From Artemia franciscana (Eukaryota; Arthropoda; Branchiopoda; Anostraca; Artemiidae), in contig NW_027062997.1 in NCBI RefSeq assembly GCF_032884065.1, forward strand, positions 1 through 64,000: DNA of 64,000 nt, written 5' to 3'. Numbering within the stretch: position 1 is the first letter of the stretch; each line of letters starts with the position of its first letter. Positions 27,111 to 39,345 of this stretch are shown one piece after another. The notes beneath the pieces were generated by a model that was given only the letters and a program-made list of their open reading frames with translations, had not been told where the DNA came from and searched no databases. The position numbers and the translations under genes are program-made.

Positions 27111-27175
27111 AAGAGACGATCATGTCCAATACTAAGAAATACAATAGCCCATAACTTCTAAAAATAGTGTTAGAT
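27083..27175 (+). repeat. Second dispersed repeat family, copy 3 (5' fragment)
   Basis: GTAAGAGACGATCATGTCCA and CCATAACTTCTAAAAATAG match the 5' part of the copies at 25490 and 26027. The rest of the element is absent. Confidence 0.7.
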
Positions 27176-27370
27176 AATCTAAAATACTTCTGTATAAGAG
27201 GGAACTCAAGCTGCCACAAATCTATTCGAACAGACAGCTGATTGGAGTATTGAAAAGTACATATGTATATAATTTAACTTTAGACGAGTAAATGTTTGTT
27301 GTGTGTATCATTAAATTTGTCAAGAATTGATTTAAAGAAATAATTAAGCTGTAATGACTTCTCTGTTTAG

Positions 27371-27485
27371 CCCCAGCCGTCGAGTTCACTAGGAGACTGC
27401 CAAAAATTACAAGTGTCTTGAAAGGAAGCGAAGCTACTTTTACTGTTACTTTACCACAGGAAAATGCAGAGGTTACATGGTATAG
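27371..27485 (+). CDS. Exon encoding first half of an Ig (I-set) domain of a muscle-type Ig-repeat protein
   Basis: The exon is 115 bp, bounded by the acceptor CTCTGTTTAG (ends 27370) and the donor GTAAAA at 27486. It contributes two bases of a split codon, 37 codons and two bases of the next. The reading begins PAVEFTRRLPKITSVLKGSE and ends with the motif VTWY, the canonical I-set C-strand tryptophan. The preceding codon would be completed as Ala, giving the A-P-x-V-x-F opening usual after the previous domain's VVE. Such domains build giant sarcomeric proteins of the titin, twitchin, projectin and obscurin/UNC-89 group; which of these cannot be decided from one domain. It pairs with the exon at 36027 after an 8.5-kb intron. 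No other exons of the gene were recognised in the window, so the gene must extend outside it or sit in large introns. Confidence 0.87.
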
Positions 27486-28434
27486 GTAAAATTTCCATTA
27501 CTATAATTGGCTGTTAATGCTCAAGCCCTTTCACAGTGTGGTAGAGGAGGGGATTAGGTTCAAATCGTATAACAAAAAAGCCAGTGAAAAGAAAATACTT
27601 GAAACAAAACTTCTCCTTTAGAGACAAGTTCATAGATGTATCAGAAAAAGACTGTACCTCCTCCTATTACTGATTGGCTCAGATACTTACACAATAAGGG
27701 AAGGGAGAACGTTAGCTTGAACCTTTATATCCCCCCCACAAAATGTAGTTATCTTCAAATACCTGTATTTAGGGGGGACACAATTTTGTTATTCGTGCTA
27801 AGGCTCTCATCCACAGGGTGAGACAGGACGGGGTCAATTGCTAATCCTATGATGTTGTACGACATTGACATAAGTTTGTTTATTCCATGTTTTCGATCAG
27901 TATTAATAGTACACTAGAAGGATAAACACTTAAGTCTTATCTAAAAAGCGAAGACGAAATAATTCAAGAAAGTGTGAGTAAAGAGTTGTTTTAGCAATGA
28001 ATGCTGACAAGGACAAATATTTGAACTATGACAGAAACACTCAGGTAGCTTGTAGAGCTTAAACAGGCAAACATAAAAGATTTGTTTTTTCAAGGGTCTG
28101 GCAAAAAATGGAATACGTTACTTAAATCTAAAACCATTTATAAATACCATTAACATCATATCGTATATTATACACTTATTCATTGTGCTTGTTTTTAAAT
28201 TTTCCTTAGTTTAGACTCATCTATTATTATTTTCTTTAACTATATTTCATAAATGCTTACGTTTCGAGGAAACCCTCCTCTTTTCTCAATGTTTGTACCC
28301 ATTAAAAAAAAGTTGAATGTGTAACCTGTGCTAGGCGGTTTAATTTGTACCAAATCCTTATATGAAAAATTTTGTGAAAATTCCTGTCTTTGAATCTATC
28401 TCTTTTAAACGATCTCTGAAGAGATTAAATAAAA
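27486..28434 (+). other. Intron sequence of the Ig gene (5' part)
   Basis: AT-rich sequence following the donor. The frame at 27636-27821 is a chance frame in intron and carries no domain. No splice-bounded coding stretch was recognised. Confidence 0.6.
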
Positions 28435-30110
28435 AAAACAAGTTTTTTTAAATGAAAGTAAGGAGCGACACTAAAACTTAAAACAAACAGAAATTACTCC
28501 GTTTATGAAAGGGGCTTTTCCTCCTCAACGCCTCCCTCTGTGCGCTAAAGTTTGACTCTTTCTCTTAACTCTACTTTTTAAAAAAGGAAAAAACTTTAGC
28601 GTAAAGAGCGGGGCGTTGAGGAGGAAAAGCCCTTTCATATACGGAGTAATTTCTGTTTGTTTTAAGTTTTAGTGTCACTCCTTACTTTCATTTAAAAAAA
28701 AACCTGTTTTTTTTATTTAATTTCTAGACGTTTTTCAATTCATGCATGTTTTGATCTCGGCTCTCCGCAAATAAATAATTAAAACGAAATTTGCATATTA
28801 ATTTTCTTTTTGGCTAAATGGCTTTCTCATAGTTTTAATCGGAAGATTTTGAGAAAAAAGGAGAGAGGAAGGAAGCCTAGCTGCCCTCTATTTTTTTATT
28901 ACTTAAAAAGGCAACTAGAACTTTAAATTGTTTTACAAACATTTTCATTAGTAAAAAATATACGTAAATTACGAATTAAGTTACGTAACGAACTTCTATA
29001 TTCGTATATTTTTATTGCGTATATGAGGGAGTTCACCCCTCGTCGATACCTCGCTCCTTACTCTAAAGCTTAAATTCTGTCCCAATTCCTTAAGAATGAC
29101 CCTTATATCACAAAGGCCGTAGAATAAATAGTTGAAATTACTAAAAATACTTTCGCGTAAAGAGCGAGGCATTACGAGGAGGTAAACCCCTCATATGCGC
29201 AACAATTTCTCCTCATTTGAAGTTTTAATGCTGCTCCTCACTTTCAGTAGAAAAAAACTTCTCATATTTATTTTTTCCTTGTTTTTTCAAATAATGCAAA
29301 AAATCCTGCACCCCCTTCATTGAAAGTCTCTTCCCCCATGAAAAGTTTTTCCATGGAAAGATCCTCCAACGTAACCCCCCCCACCTCAACTCTCCCTCCC
29401 AAACCAAAAAAATCCCCCTGAAAACGTCCGTACACTTCCCAGCAACCAATACTATATGTAAACTCAGGTCAAAGTTTGTAACTTGCAACCCCTCCCAGGG
29501 AGACTGCGGGGTAGTAAGTTGTCCCCAAAGACATAGTTTTTAGTTTTTGGATTATTGTGAATAAAATGGCTATCTCAGAATTTTGATCCGGTTACTTTGG
29601 GGAAAAAATGAGCTTGGGAGGGGTCCTAGGTGCCCTTCAATTTTTTTGGTCACTTAAAAAGGGCACTAGAACTTTCAATTTCCATTAAATTCTAGGACCA
29701 CCGGGTCGATACGATCACCCCTGGGAAAAAAAAACAAATAAACACGCATCCGTGATTCGTCTTCTGGCAAAAAATGGGAAATTCCACATTTTTGTAGATA
29801 GGAGCTTGAAACTTATAAAATAAGGTTCTCTGATATGTTGAATCTGATTATGTGATTTTTGTTAAGATTGTATGACTTTTAGGGGATGTTTTTCCCTATT
29901 TTCTAAAATGAGGCAAATTTTCTCAGGCTTGTAACTTTTGATAGGTTAGACTAATCTTGATGAAAGTTATATATTTAAAATCAGCATTAAAATGCAATTT
30001 TTTGATGTAACTATTGGTATCAAAATTCTATTTTTTAGAGTTTTGGTTAATATTGAGCCGGGTCGCTCCTTACTACAGTTCGTTACCACGAACTGTTTGA
30101 AAAATACAAA
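28435..30110 (+). repeat. Near-complete copy (about 1.67 kb) of a dispersed palindrome-bearing repeat
   Basis: This is the longest copy of a family with about ten full or partial copies here. It begins with AGTAAGGAGCGAC and ends with GTCGCTCCTTACTACAG, so the ends are short inverted repeats (TAAGGAGCGAC against GTCGCTCCTTA). Just inside the 5' end, 28453-28690 is a large imperfect palindrome with arms of about 100 bp and a loop of about 40-50 bp. A second foldback (TACCTCGCTC against GAGCGAGGCATT) follows near 29040-29175. No transposase or reverse transcriptase frame is present, and the 29225-29488 frame is spurious. It looks like a non-autonomous, MITE-like or foldback element; its mobilising partner is unknown. 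It sits within the Ig intron. Confidence 0.85.
28453..28690. repeat. Large imperfect palindrome in the dispersed repeat
   Basis: TGAAAGTAAGGAGCGACACT on the left mirrors AGTGTCACTCCTTACTTTCA on the right. The arms continue inward through ACTCCG/CGGAGT, GAAAGGGGCTTTTCCTCC and CTCAACGCC/GGCGTTGAG to GCTAAAGTTT/AAACTTTAGC. A transcript from either strand would fold into a long hairpin. Confidence 0.9.
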
Positions 30111-30344
30111 TTGAGCTGTTTGAAGCTGTACTGCATTTTGAAGTCAATAATCAGATCCTATTTTATCGGGATACTTTTGATTGTAGGTACATGGTTGCAA
30201 TTCGTTGAAATTTCTTGAAGATTGCAGTCTGGAACTTTTGCAAGACGTAACTAGGCTGATGTTAGAAAAAAAGGCCTGATTTTGGGTCTTTTTGGCTTTA
30301 TTTTAAATAGGGAAGGCTATTGTTCGTCTGAATAGTTCTGAATA

Positions 30345-30775
30345 AAATCAAGCTTACTTGGGTTGATATTTCGCCGCATGATTATTAGTTACACCTATGT
30401 TTAGTTGTAGCACGTGTGGTGGAAACCCTTGGTGATCTAGCGAATTTTAGATTGTCCGGTTTACCGCATCTATACCACATTTTTTAATGATTTCCATTGA
30501 GCTTTGCTGATGGTGATTGCAAATAATAATCAAATTAGGAATTTAAGAATCTTGGGAATGCGAGGAAGAAAAATAGCCTCATCCTCGGAAGGCCCTGTCA
30601 AGATTGTTGCCTCTATTACGTTTTCCATTTTTTTTACGGTAAGTCGCGTGCCATTGCAAAGCTTTGGTGGGTTAATATTTCGCAACATGATTATTGTTAC
30701 GCCTATTTTTAGTTATAGCATGTGTGGTGGAAACTGTGGGAGATCCAGCAAATTTGAAAATTCTGATGGATAGTT
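30345..30775 (-). pseudogene. Antisense fragments of a Helitron helicase
   Basis: The stretch 30500-30775 is the reverse complement of part of the Helitron coding region at about 34270-34565: CTTTGGTGGGTTAATATTTCG, GGAAGGCCCTGTCAAGATTG and GGTGATTGCAAATAATAATC correspond. 30345-30450 repeats the outer part of the same segment (TTGATATTTCGCCGCATG, then GTGTGGTGGAAACC), so two partial antisense copies lie side by side. Stops and small indels break the frame. The open frame read on the plus strand at 30504-30773 is only its shadow. Confidence 0.8.
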
Positions 30776-30779
30776 GATT

Positions 30780-31210
30780 GCTTCATTTTTCTTTTTTTTT
30801 CACTTTATATTTTAGTTTTTTCTTTTTTAATTTTTTTTCTTTTTTTTTCTTTTTTTGTTTTCTCTTTTTTTCTTTTTTTCATTCTAGTTTTTTAGTTTTT
30901 TAATTTTTTTTAGTTTTATTTTAGTTTTTTTCTTTTTTTAAATTTCATTTTCTTCTTTATTTTTTAGTTTTTCCCCCTCTTTTTATGAGTTTTTATTTAC
31001 ATTTTTTATTGAAATATTTACATTTTTATTTATACAGAAAGATAGTTTTTTTTTAATTTTTCTATTTTATAGTTTTTTTTCTTTTTTGGTTTTTCCTTTT
31101 ATAATTTTTTTTAGCTTTCTTTTTTTAGTTATTTTCTTTTAGTTTTTTTTAGTTTTTGCTTTATTATTTTTTTTCTGTCTTAGTTTTTTTCTCATTCATT
31201 ACAATGAAAC
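30780..31210. repeat. T-rich low-complexity tract
   Basis: Nearly continuous T with scattered C, A and G (TTTTTCTTTTTT, TTTTAGTTTTTT), and no coding content. Together with 31318-31680 it flanks the TA microsatellite. Confidence 0.9.
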
Positions 31211-31740
<530 letters not shown>

Positions 31741-31879
31741 GTCATACTTAGTGACAGACAGACAGACAGACGGACAGTACATTTTTATTTAGATAGAAGA
31801 TTGAACAATGATTTACAAGTACTCTGTCTTGGGATGGGATACGCAGCTTTTACTTCCTGTCGAATCACCAGTTCATAGA

Positions 31880-34740
31880 CATGACACTACGGCACGTGTC
31901 TTTTGGCAAAAGTTGAAACCACTGATGAATTTCATAGTATAACTTAAAGTGTTTCGGCAAGTGCGATGCTGATTGTAGTCGGTGGAAAGGCAAAAGCGGG
32001 GATTACCATCCGCAAGTATACTAATATAGTTATTTGATAAAATTGCTTCTAATGAAGTTGACGATTTGATTTCCTCTGAAATACCTGATGTAGATGTCCA
32101 TAGAGTCTTATATGAGATTGTGGTAAAAAATCAGATACGTGAACTTTACGGTGAACTGAATGAAAATTCACCTTGCATGGACAGAGGGAGGTGCACAAAG
32201 CAATGTCCTCAAATTTAGTACCTAGCACAATTACCAGTAATGATGGATACCCTTTATATAGAAGTAGGTCTACCAAAGATGGCGGAAAATCAGCAATCAT
32301 AAGGACGTGTAGCCGTTACATCAAAGTAGATAGCTAGTGGTTTGTTCCATATTCACCTTTATTATTGAAAACTTACAAGCGTACATAAACGTTGAATATT
32401 GTAATTCCGTAAAATCAATCAAATACATTTGTAAATACGTCACAAAGGCAGCGATATGGCAGTTTTGGCTTGCAGTCCAAAATCAGTGATGTCAATGAAG
32501 TCGTTCAATATCTGGCTGGGAGATACATAAGCAGTAATGAATCTTTGTGACGTATTCTTTCATTTTCGATACATGAACGAAGTCAAGCTGTTGTTCACTT
32601 AACGGTACATTTACAGAAGGGTCAACGTGTTTTATTTTTTCAGAATCCAACATGCAACAAAGAGCCCTGAATTCAGCGGATACAACGTTAACTACTTTCT
32701 TCGCGTTATGTCAAAATAACTCTTTTGCAAAAAACTGCTGTATTCTGAAGTGCCTACGTGTTACACGTGGAATGCTAAGACAAAATCATTTGAACTTCGA
32801 AAATGGAGTGAGTCACTCGACGGCCAGCCTAACATCTTCAAAGAAGCCATGATAGGAAAAATCTACACCATTCACCCCAATCAAGATGAATGCTTCTTTT
32901 TTCGCCTGCTTTTGGTTAATGTACCCGGCCCGACGTCCTTTTAGCATGTGAGAACTGTAAACGGGACTATACATGACACTTATTGTAGTGCATGCCAAGC
33001 TCTGAATTTATTGGGGAACGACCGGCACTGGGATAATTGCATCAATGACGCATGAGAAACGTCAATTCCAAGTAAAATTCTTTTATTGTTGGAATCATAT
33101 TGACAACAAATCGCAAATGGCTGAGGATATGCTCCATCGAATATGGCTAGAGACAGAAAATGACAACAGAAATTGATACCTGCACTTCAGTTATGATTGA
33201 AGATTAGTGCTTATCTATGGCAAACAAACTTCTCAAGCATTTGGGGATGCCTTCACTTAGTCGTACTGCTGCTATTTCTACATGTGTAGAATTGGATCGT
33301 GAACAAAGTTGCAACACGATTGATCTATTGTCGCATGAACAAAAAAATATTTTTACTATAACGTCTGAACAAAAAGACATTTATGATCAGATCATATTAT
33401 GATGTGATCATTGTGTCGATAGCCAAGTTGGAGAAATCTTCTTCTTGGATGCGCCAGGAGATACTGGTAAAACGTTTCTAAATAGATTGATTGTGGCATC
33501 AATTCGATCCAAAACTGACATAGCGTTGGCCCTTGCGTCGTCCGTAATAGACGCAACGTTGCTGCCTGATAAGAGAATTCCTTATTTCGCTTTGAAATTG
33601 CCTCTCAATATGCAATCTACTGAAGTTCCCACGTGCAATACTTCCAAATCACCTGGGATGGGTAAAGTATTGCAGCAATGCTAACTTATTGTTTGGGATG
33701 AGTGCACAATGGCACACCAAAAATCGCTCGAGGCTCTTGACCGATCACTGCAAGATTTGTGAAGAAATTCCAAACCCTTCGGTAGCACATTAATATTACT
33801 TGCGGCAGATTTCAGACAACATTACCTTTTATTCCTAGATCGACACCTATGGAGGAGATGAATGATTACCTGAAAAATTTTAATTTATTGGTACACGTAA
33901 AGACATTAAAATTAATTATAAATATGCGTTTCCGATTGCAAAACAATCACTCTGGTGGAATGTTTTCAGATCAATTGCTGGCAGCCGGAAACGGAAAGCT
34001 CCCACTTGACTCAATTTCAGGAGTATACAACTGCCTCCTGAATTTTGTAATTTAGTTATGTCAAAAAATGACTTGGTTGAAAAGGTATTTCCCAATATTC
34101 TAAACAATTATAAGAATCATAAATGGCTAAATAAACGAGTGATTCTGGCAGCCAGAAACAAAGACGTCCCCAAAATCAACAATATTATTCTGACCAAGAT
34201 TTGAGACCAGGCAGTCATTTAAAAGTCAGTTGACACAGTTCTGGAATCAAATGAAGTGGTTAGCTATCTATCAGAATTTTGAAATTCCCTGGATCTCCCA
34301 GGGTTTCCACCACACGTGCTACAACTAAAACTAGCCGTACCAATAATACTGTTGCGAAATATTAACCCACCAAAGATTTGCAATGGCACACAAATTACCG
34401 TAAAAAAACAATGGAAAACGTATTAGAGGCAACAATCTTGACAGGGCCTTCCGAGGGTGAGACTGTTCTTATTCCTCGCATTGCCATTATTCCAACGGAT
34501 CTGAATTTTAAATTTGAAAGATTGCAATTCCCAATTTGATTAGCATTTGCAATCACCATCAACAAAGCTCAAGTGCAATCATTAGAAAAATACCGTCTAT
34601 ATCTTAATACGGATTGTTTTTCCCATGGAAAATTATATGTTGCATGTTCTAGAGTCAGTAAACTGGAGAATCTATTTATATGCACAGACAATAGGAAAGC
34701 GAAGAATGTTGTATATCCACAAGTTTTACGCAATTGAAAA
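31880..34740 (+). pseudogene. Decayed Helitron replicase-helicase
   Basis: Readable protein segments appear in the order expected for a Helitron transposase, shifted among frames and broken by stops. 31890-32640 gives Helitron-like N-terminal segments: PCMDRGRCTKQCP, SRYIKVDSWFVPYSPLLLKT and RYISSNES. 32650-33000 gives ECFFFRLLLVNVPGPTSF. From 33440 come Pif1-type helicase motifs: a Walker A-like APGDTGKT (Gly replaced by Asp), then LIVWDECTMAH with the Walker B D-E. Further on are NKAQVQSLEK near 34565 and YVACSRV near 34640, closing with YPQVLRN and a stop at 34737. Inactivating changes include in-frame stops near 33682 and 33760, several frameshifts, and no traceable intact HUH Rep motif. 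Helitrons transpose by rolling-circle replication; this copy is dead. It lies in the Ig-gene intron in sense orientation. Confidence 0.9.
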
Positions 34741-34985
34741 TTAGCACCTCACACACGTGCTGCTTTAAGGGGGAGGGTTTAGGCTTGCGTCGCAGAGAAA
34801 AAATACCAAAAGAAAGCGTGGCGATGAAATATCAAGAGAAACGCGAAACCTGGCTTGTGGCTGAAATAGAAAGTAAAAAAAAATGCCTGTCGAGGAATTA
34901 CCAGAGTATATCAGAGGAATTACCAGTTGTATATCCCCAAGTTTTATGCAGTGAAAAATTAGCACCTTGCATACGTGTTGCTGGG
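34713..34985 (+). repeat. Short direct repeat at the end of the Helitron ORF
   Basis: The segment GTTGTATATCCACAAGTTTT, with the following AAAATTAGCACCT and ACGTGCTGC, occurs at about 34710-34765. It recurs, slightly changed, at about 34924-34982, a spacing of about 213 bp. This duplicates the C-terminal codons and the start of the 3' untranslated part. Confidence 0.75.
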
Positions 34986-34989
34986 GCAC

Positions 34990-35165
34990 GTTCTAAAAGA
35001 AACTAGAAAATAAAGAAGAAAAAGAAGATAAAAAACAGAAGAACCAAATTAAAAAAAATAAAATGGTAAACAACTAAAAACTAAAAAAGGAAAAAGATAA
35101 AAAAAAATTAAAAGAAAAAAAATTTAATTAAAAAACAAGGGATTACAAGAATTCAAAAACCTTAA
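34990..35165 (+). repeat. A-rich tract in the Helitron 3' region
   Basis: Mostly A with G (AAAGAAGAAAAAGAAG, TTAAAAAAAATAAAATGG), lying between the helicase remnant and the terminal hairpin. No coding content. Confidence 0.85.
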
Positions 35166-35304
35166 AAAAGAGTACCAAAACTTTGAAGCTTAGTAGATAT
35201 CATTGTTAGAAATTGAAATTGCTTTAATAATCGAATCTATTCGAAAAAACTGAAATAGAACACAAGGGACAATAAGAATCCATATTTAGAAGGCTGCCGC
35301 ATTC

Positions 35305-35342
35305 CGTACTGGGACCCGGCAAAGCCGCCGGGACCCAGCTAG
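35305..35342 (+). mobile_element. Helitron 3' terminus: hairpin plus CTAG
   Basis: GGGACCCGGC-AAA-GCCGCCGGGACCC forms a strong GC hairpin that stands out against the AT-rich surroundings. It is followed by AGCTAG (CTAG at 35339-35342) and then T at 35343. A 3' hairpin followed by CTRR before a T is the standard Helitron end and fixes the right boundary of the element. Confidence 0.85.
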
Positions 35343-36026
35343 TAGGTTATAATTTTACTTCATTCATGGTTGTAACTTACATTTTTAGTTTCTTTCATGA
35401 AGTACTTGTATCATGTAAAGTATGTTTGTAAGTTAAGTTGGGTATAGCTTTTGCTACACTAACCATTATTTTTATATAGTCACCGGTTGGCTGTTTTTAT
35501 TCAAAAGGTCATAAGTGACGCAGCGTGAATTTAACTCTAGAACGAAAACAAAAACTTTTCGATTTTTCGATTGGTATTGTTTAACAGTGGTTTATTGAAG
35601 AAATTTTTTCTATGATAACCAATATGAAACAAACACAATTGTAATATCAAAAGATCCTAATTCCGAATATTTGTGCATTTGAGAAAAAGAAAAATTGAGT
35701 CATATTTTGGAAAAAATTAGAAACTACTTATTGAAAAATAGTTTCTTGAGAGATTACATATCTTGCAATCAAGATCACAATATCTATTAAGAATACATGT
35801 CTTGAGAGTTTTGTAAGATATATTAAAGCATGTTACTATTGTCCTTGATTCATTTAGTAGGACTGGTTATGAACATCCCCTTGATAAAACTATTTTATAT
35901 TCTTTCTAGTTACTGAAACCGAGGTCTGATTTTATTTTACTTCAGGCAATAATTATTCTTCCATTTTCAGCCTTTGCAATTCAGGATGCTTTAAAAGCAA
36001 TACTTATTTTTCCTAATTTTCTTTAG
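35343..36026 (+). other. Intron sequence of the Ig gene (3' part)
   Basis: Single-copy-looking AT-rich DNA between the Helitron end and the second Ig exon. It ends in a pyrimidine-rich stretch and CTTTAG. Confidence 0.6.
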
Positions 36027-36181
36027 AAACAAGACCAAATTATGTCAGTCTGAACGCTACAGAATTAGTGTCGATGGGGCAACAAGAACTTTGGTAATTA
36101 AGGAATCTCAGCTTGATGACGCTGATAAATACATTTGTAAACTTGGAAAACTGCAGACTAGTTCAACTTTAGTTGTTGAAG
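36027..36181 (+). CDS. Exon encoding second half of an Ig (I-set) domain
   Basis: The exon is 155 bp, bounded by CTTTAG (ends 36026) and by the donor GTAAGT starting at 36182. Its first base completes the Arg codon left by the 27371-27485 exon, giving WYR-NKTKL across the junction. The reading then gives RYRISVDGATRTLVIKES, QLDDADKYICKLGK and STLVVE. These are the D-E strands, the L-x-D-A-x-x-Y-x-C motif with the second disulfide-position cysteine, and the G strand. It ends in phase 1. The two exons together give one domain of about 90 residues flanked by phase-1 introns, the modular pattern of titin/obscurin-type genes. Splice sites and frame are intact. Confidence 0.88.
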
Positions 36182-38446
36182 GTAAGTTAGATTTACAATT
36201 TCTATCGTTATACATGTTTATTTGTGTATTGTGAAGCCAAAACCATGGCATAATTTGTGTTTTTCTCTCTCTCTTTTTTTAGCGCTACGGATCTTAACGA
36301 TTTTCATTTATTCAAGAATAAAAGGTACAAAAACATATACGAAGAGAATAAAAGTAAAATAAAAGAAGGAAATTGCAAAGGATAACTTAGATACTAATGT
36401 GTATCTATGCCTTGATTCAAGTTTGGGAAAACCCAAAAAGGAAAAAAAATAGCAAATCCTTTTCCCGAAAACAAGCTACAAAGATATCTGTAAGTGAATA
36501 AAAACAAAAATTAGACTGCCCTCGCATTGATATAAAACGAGCGACTTAGTCCAAATCTCTTCATGTCAGGACAGTTTTTGTCTTCCTCCGGTTTTTAACA
36601 CCTAGATTAAATCTATGTAGCTTTTGTCCCATTTAGGAAACTCTTTTGAACGTATTTGTATCTTCTTAAGGTAGCAAAGTAACGAAAACCTGAATCGTCG
36701 CTGCATCTGCAGCTTTCTATTAATGGGTTATTTGCTCTAGATCCTTGTTTAAGTATAATTTATATAGAACGGAGGAAGCAAAGAGGGAGTACTTCAAGAC
36801 ATTGACCTTGACATTTGAAATATTTGCAATTTTCAATATTTTTGGTGCTTTCTTAAAATTTGTGCTGCCTTAAAAAATGTATCCCTCACAATAATCCCCA
36901 CACCCCTCTATCTAGGTGCCTCTTCATTTTTATCGAAATCTATTATAATAAAAAAAATATATGCTGAAATAAAAATAATTAAATTGTATTCCATATAATG
37001 CTTTATTAAGAAGAATTGAGTCAGTTTTCCATATATCTTCCTTAATTCCATATAAAAGTCAGTTTTCCATATATCTTCCTTAATATTTCTTGAAAGTTTC
37101 AACTTTATAGCTTTAGTCGTTCCTGAGACATTGCAGATACATCCTTTTGACAACATGGATGCACATAGTATCTGTTTCATCCCCCTCACTATTTTGAAAT
37201 TCTCCTCATTATTCTCTGAAAGTTTCAAATTAACATATTTAACGCCCATTCAGAATGAGCTTCCACTAATTTGAGCCAATCATAATTTTTAATAGAATTT
37301 TGCAAACAATTTCAAAATTTTACGAAAGATATGAATAGCTCAAATCAGCGCTAGCTAAATGTTCGTATTCGCAAATTTTATTTGGGCCTTTAAACATTTC
37401 CTATAGCAGTACAGAAGTGCCCTTACGACAACTTTTATGTACTTAGTGTCTTTTGATTTCGTGCAACATTTTCCAATAATATTATATCAAAGTCTCAACT
37501 TAGAATCCCTTCGCCGTTTCTTATATATTGTATTTTTGCCCTTTTCACTCCCTGGATGCAAATAGTGTCTTTGTTACTTTAACATTTCACTCAATATTTG
37601 CTGAGAGTTCCAACTACCCTTTGTGGCCAGTCATACTCGTTTTTGCTTGTAATTTTGCCACCCCTTATCTCTTAGCCGCATATTTCGTTGTTCTTCATTT
37701 TCGTTTCTAATTGTTTCTACTCTTTGGAGTCGAATGTATTATAACGGCATATTTCTTTGATCTTCATATCTGTTTCGCCTTGTTTTAATTGTTGTTTTTT
37801 GACTCGTTGTAATTTTCGCTGTTGCAAGTATTCTGATTGTATCTTCATTTTAGTTTATCATTTTTTTTTAACTTTTTTCATAGCCTTGACCTTAGCCTCT
37901 CCTATTGGTCAGAACCAGTCAGGTAGGATTGGAGTTGTCAGGTTTGAAGTCACTTTAACGTTTTTTGTAAATATATTAATTACCCTCTTGGGGGGGATGA
38001 CATAATTTATTTTCTTCAAATATAATCATAAACATGACGTCAATCATGCGAATTTTGGTCGTCAATCATTTGCTGAAAACGATACAACAACAAGACGTAT
38101 GTATGCTATTCGAATGTATTCATAAATATGATGTCACTTACATTTTTTTTTAATTTAGGCTTTTAACGATCATCATTATGTTATTTTGAAATCAAAAATT
38201 TCCTTCAGATTTTTGCACACATAATCATTAATTTTTTTTTAGCCTACAACCAACATTTGTGTCAATCAAGTTACAGGGAGTGCACCGTGCAACGTAATCA
38301 TCCCTTAGTTCCTAATTTACGGTTGGGGATCAAAATTGAAAAAAAAATTGTTTCATACATAAGTTGAAATCATAAGAGGCAAACTCAGGATCACTAATTC
38401 ATGGAAAAGTAGGAGTGTTGTTTTTCTTGCATTTTTTCACTGAAAA
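36182..38446. other. Intron or intergenic stretch with a degenerate repeat
   Basis: No further exon was recognised. Segments such as TGAAAGTTTCAACTT, GATGCACATAGTATCTG and similar recur loosely at 37085, 37200 and 37550. They resemble parts of 58600-59800, so a diffuse repeat family covers 36.9-37.8 kb. A T-rich acceptor-like TTTTTTTTAG at about 36280 is followed in phase by a short frame with no Ig resemblance; it was not annotated as an exon. Confidence 0.45.
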
Positions 38447-39345
38447 TTTTATTTTGTAAATCTAGGGGATAGTTTTTTTATATTCTTCGGTCTTTTAAGG
38501 CTAAAATGATAAAAATAAGTTATTTCTTCTACAATCTACGAAGTTCTGTTTACTTACCGGAACCAGTGTTTTTTTTTTAAAAGCTTTATATTTCATAAAC
38601 GGCCATTGTGTTTCAAAAGTAATTCTTAAACAATTGGGACACAAAGTCAAACTTTAGCGTCCACCCCTTTGATCATTGGACACCCCTAGTCAGTTAGCCA
38701 ACCAATCTGAGACAAACACTAAGCTGCTTTTATCCAAATGTGTACACTAAACTTAAGGCATTAAAGCTAGTCAAATACTCATTCAGAAAATTTAGATAAA
38801 TCCAATAGAAGAAAATACAACAAGTAGTGTTGCGTTTCTTATGTATTATGTAGTTATTTATGGCTGGTTTTATGTTGGTACATTCGGCTAATGCCTTTGT
38901 AACTGTTAGATTTGGAACTGAATATTTATTGTCAGTTCTGATATAAATATCTATCTTTTGGTTTTAGTTTCCTTTCTGTTTAGCTTTTTCTCGGTTTCGT
39001 TTATGTATATTTTTGATCATCCTCTAAACCATATACCAATTACTTTGTTTCGTTTGTTTTTGTCCTAATTATAGATTTTCTTATGTTTTATCATTTATTT
39101 TAATTTTATGTTTTAAATTTATACGAGATGTTTACTTGTTTTTTTTGCCAATTTTTTATTTTACCTCATATAAATGAAAACATGACTGCCTTATATGAAG
39201 GTTTTTTGGTTAGATTTCCATGTTTTTATGGTTAAGTTATTCAGATGAAATATGTAAAAAAAAAAAAGGTAAAGCATACGGCATTAGACTTTACAGTCCA
39301 TACCGGCGGTGCTGATCTCCATTTCCTGGCCCTTCAGCCAGGAAG

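Noticed and set aside
29225..29488. Minus-strand frame rich in Gly and Trp
   Set aside because: It lies entirely within the dispersed palindromic repeat, and the G/W composition comes from C-runs in the repeat.
32049..32300. Minus-strand frame of 83 codons
   Set aside because: It is the antisense shadow of the Helitron coding remnant, whose plus-strand readings match the family.
36280..36360. Possible next Ig-gene exon after TTTTTTTTAG
   Set aside because: The phase fits, but the reading (ALRILTIFIYSRIKG and then a stop) has no Ig or linker resemblance and is soon terminated. It is more likely a chance acceptor.
37528..38005. Two hydrophobic plus-strand frames
   Set aside because: They fall in a degenerate repeat region similar to 58.6-59.8 kb, and no conserved domain is visible.
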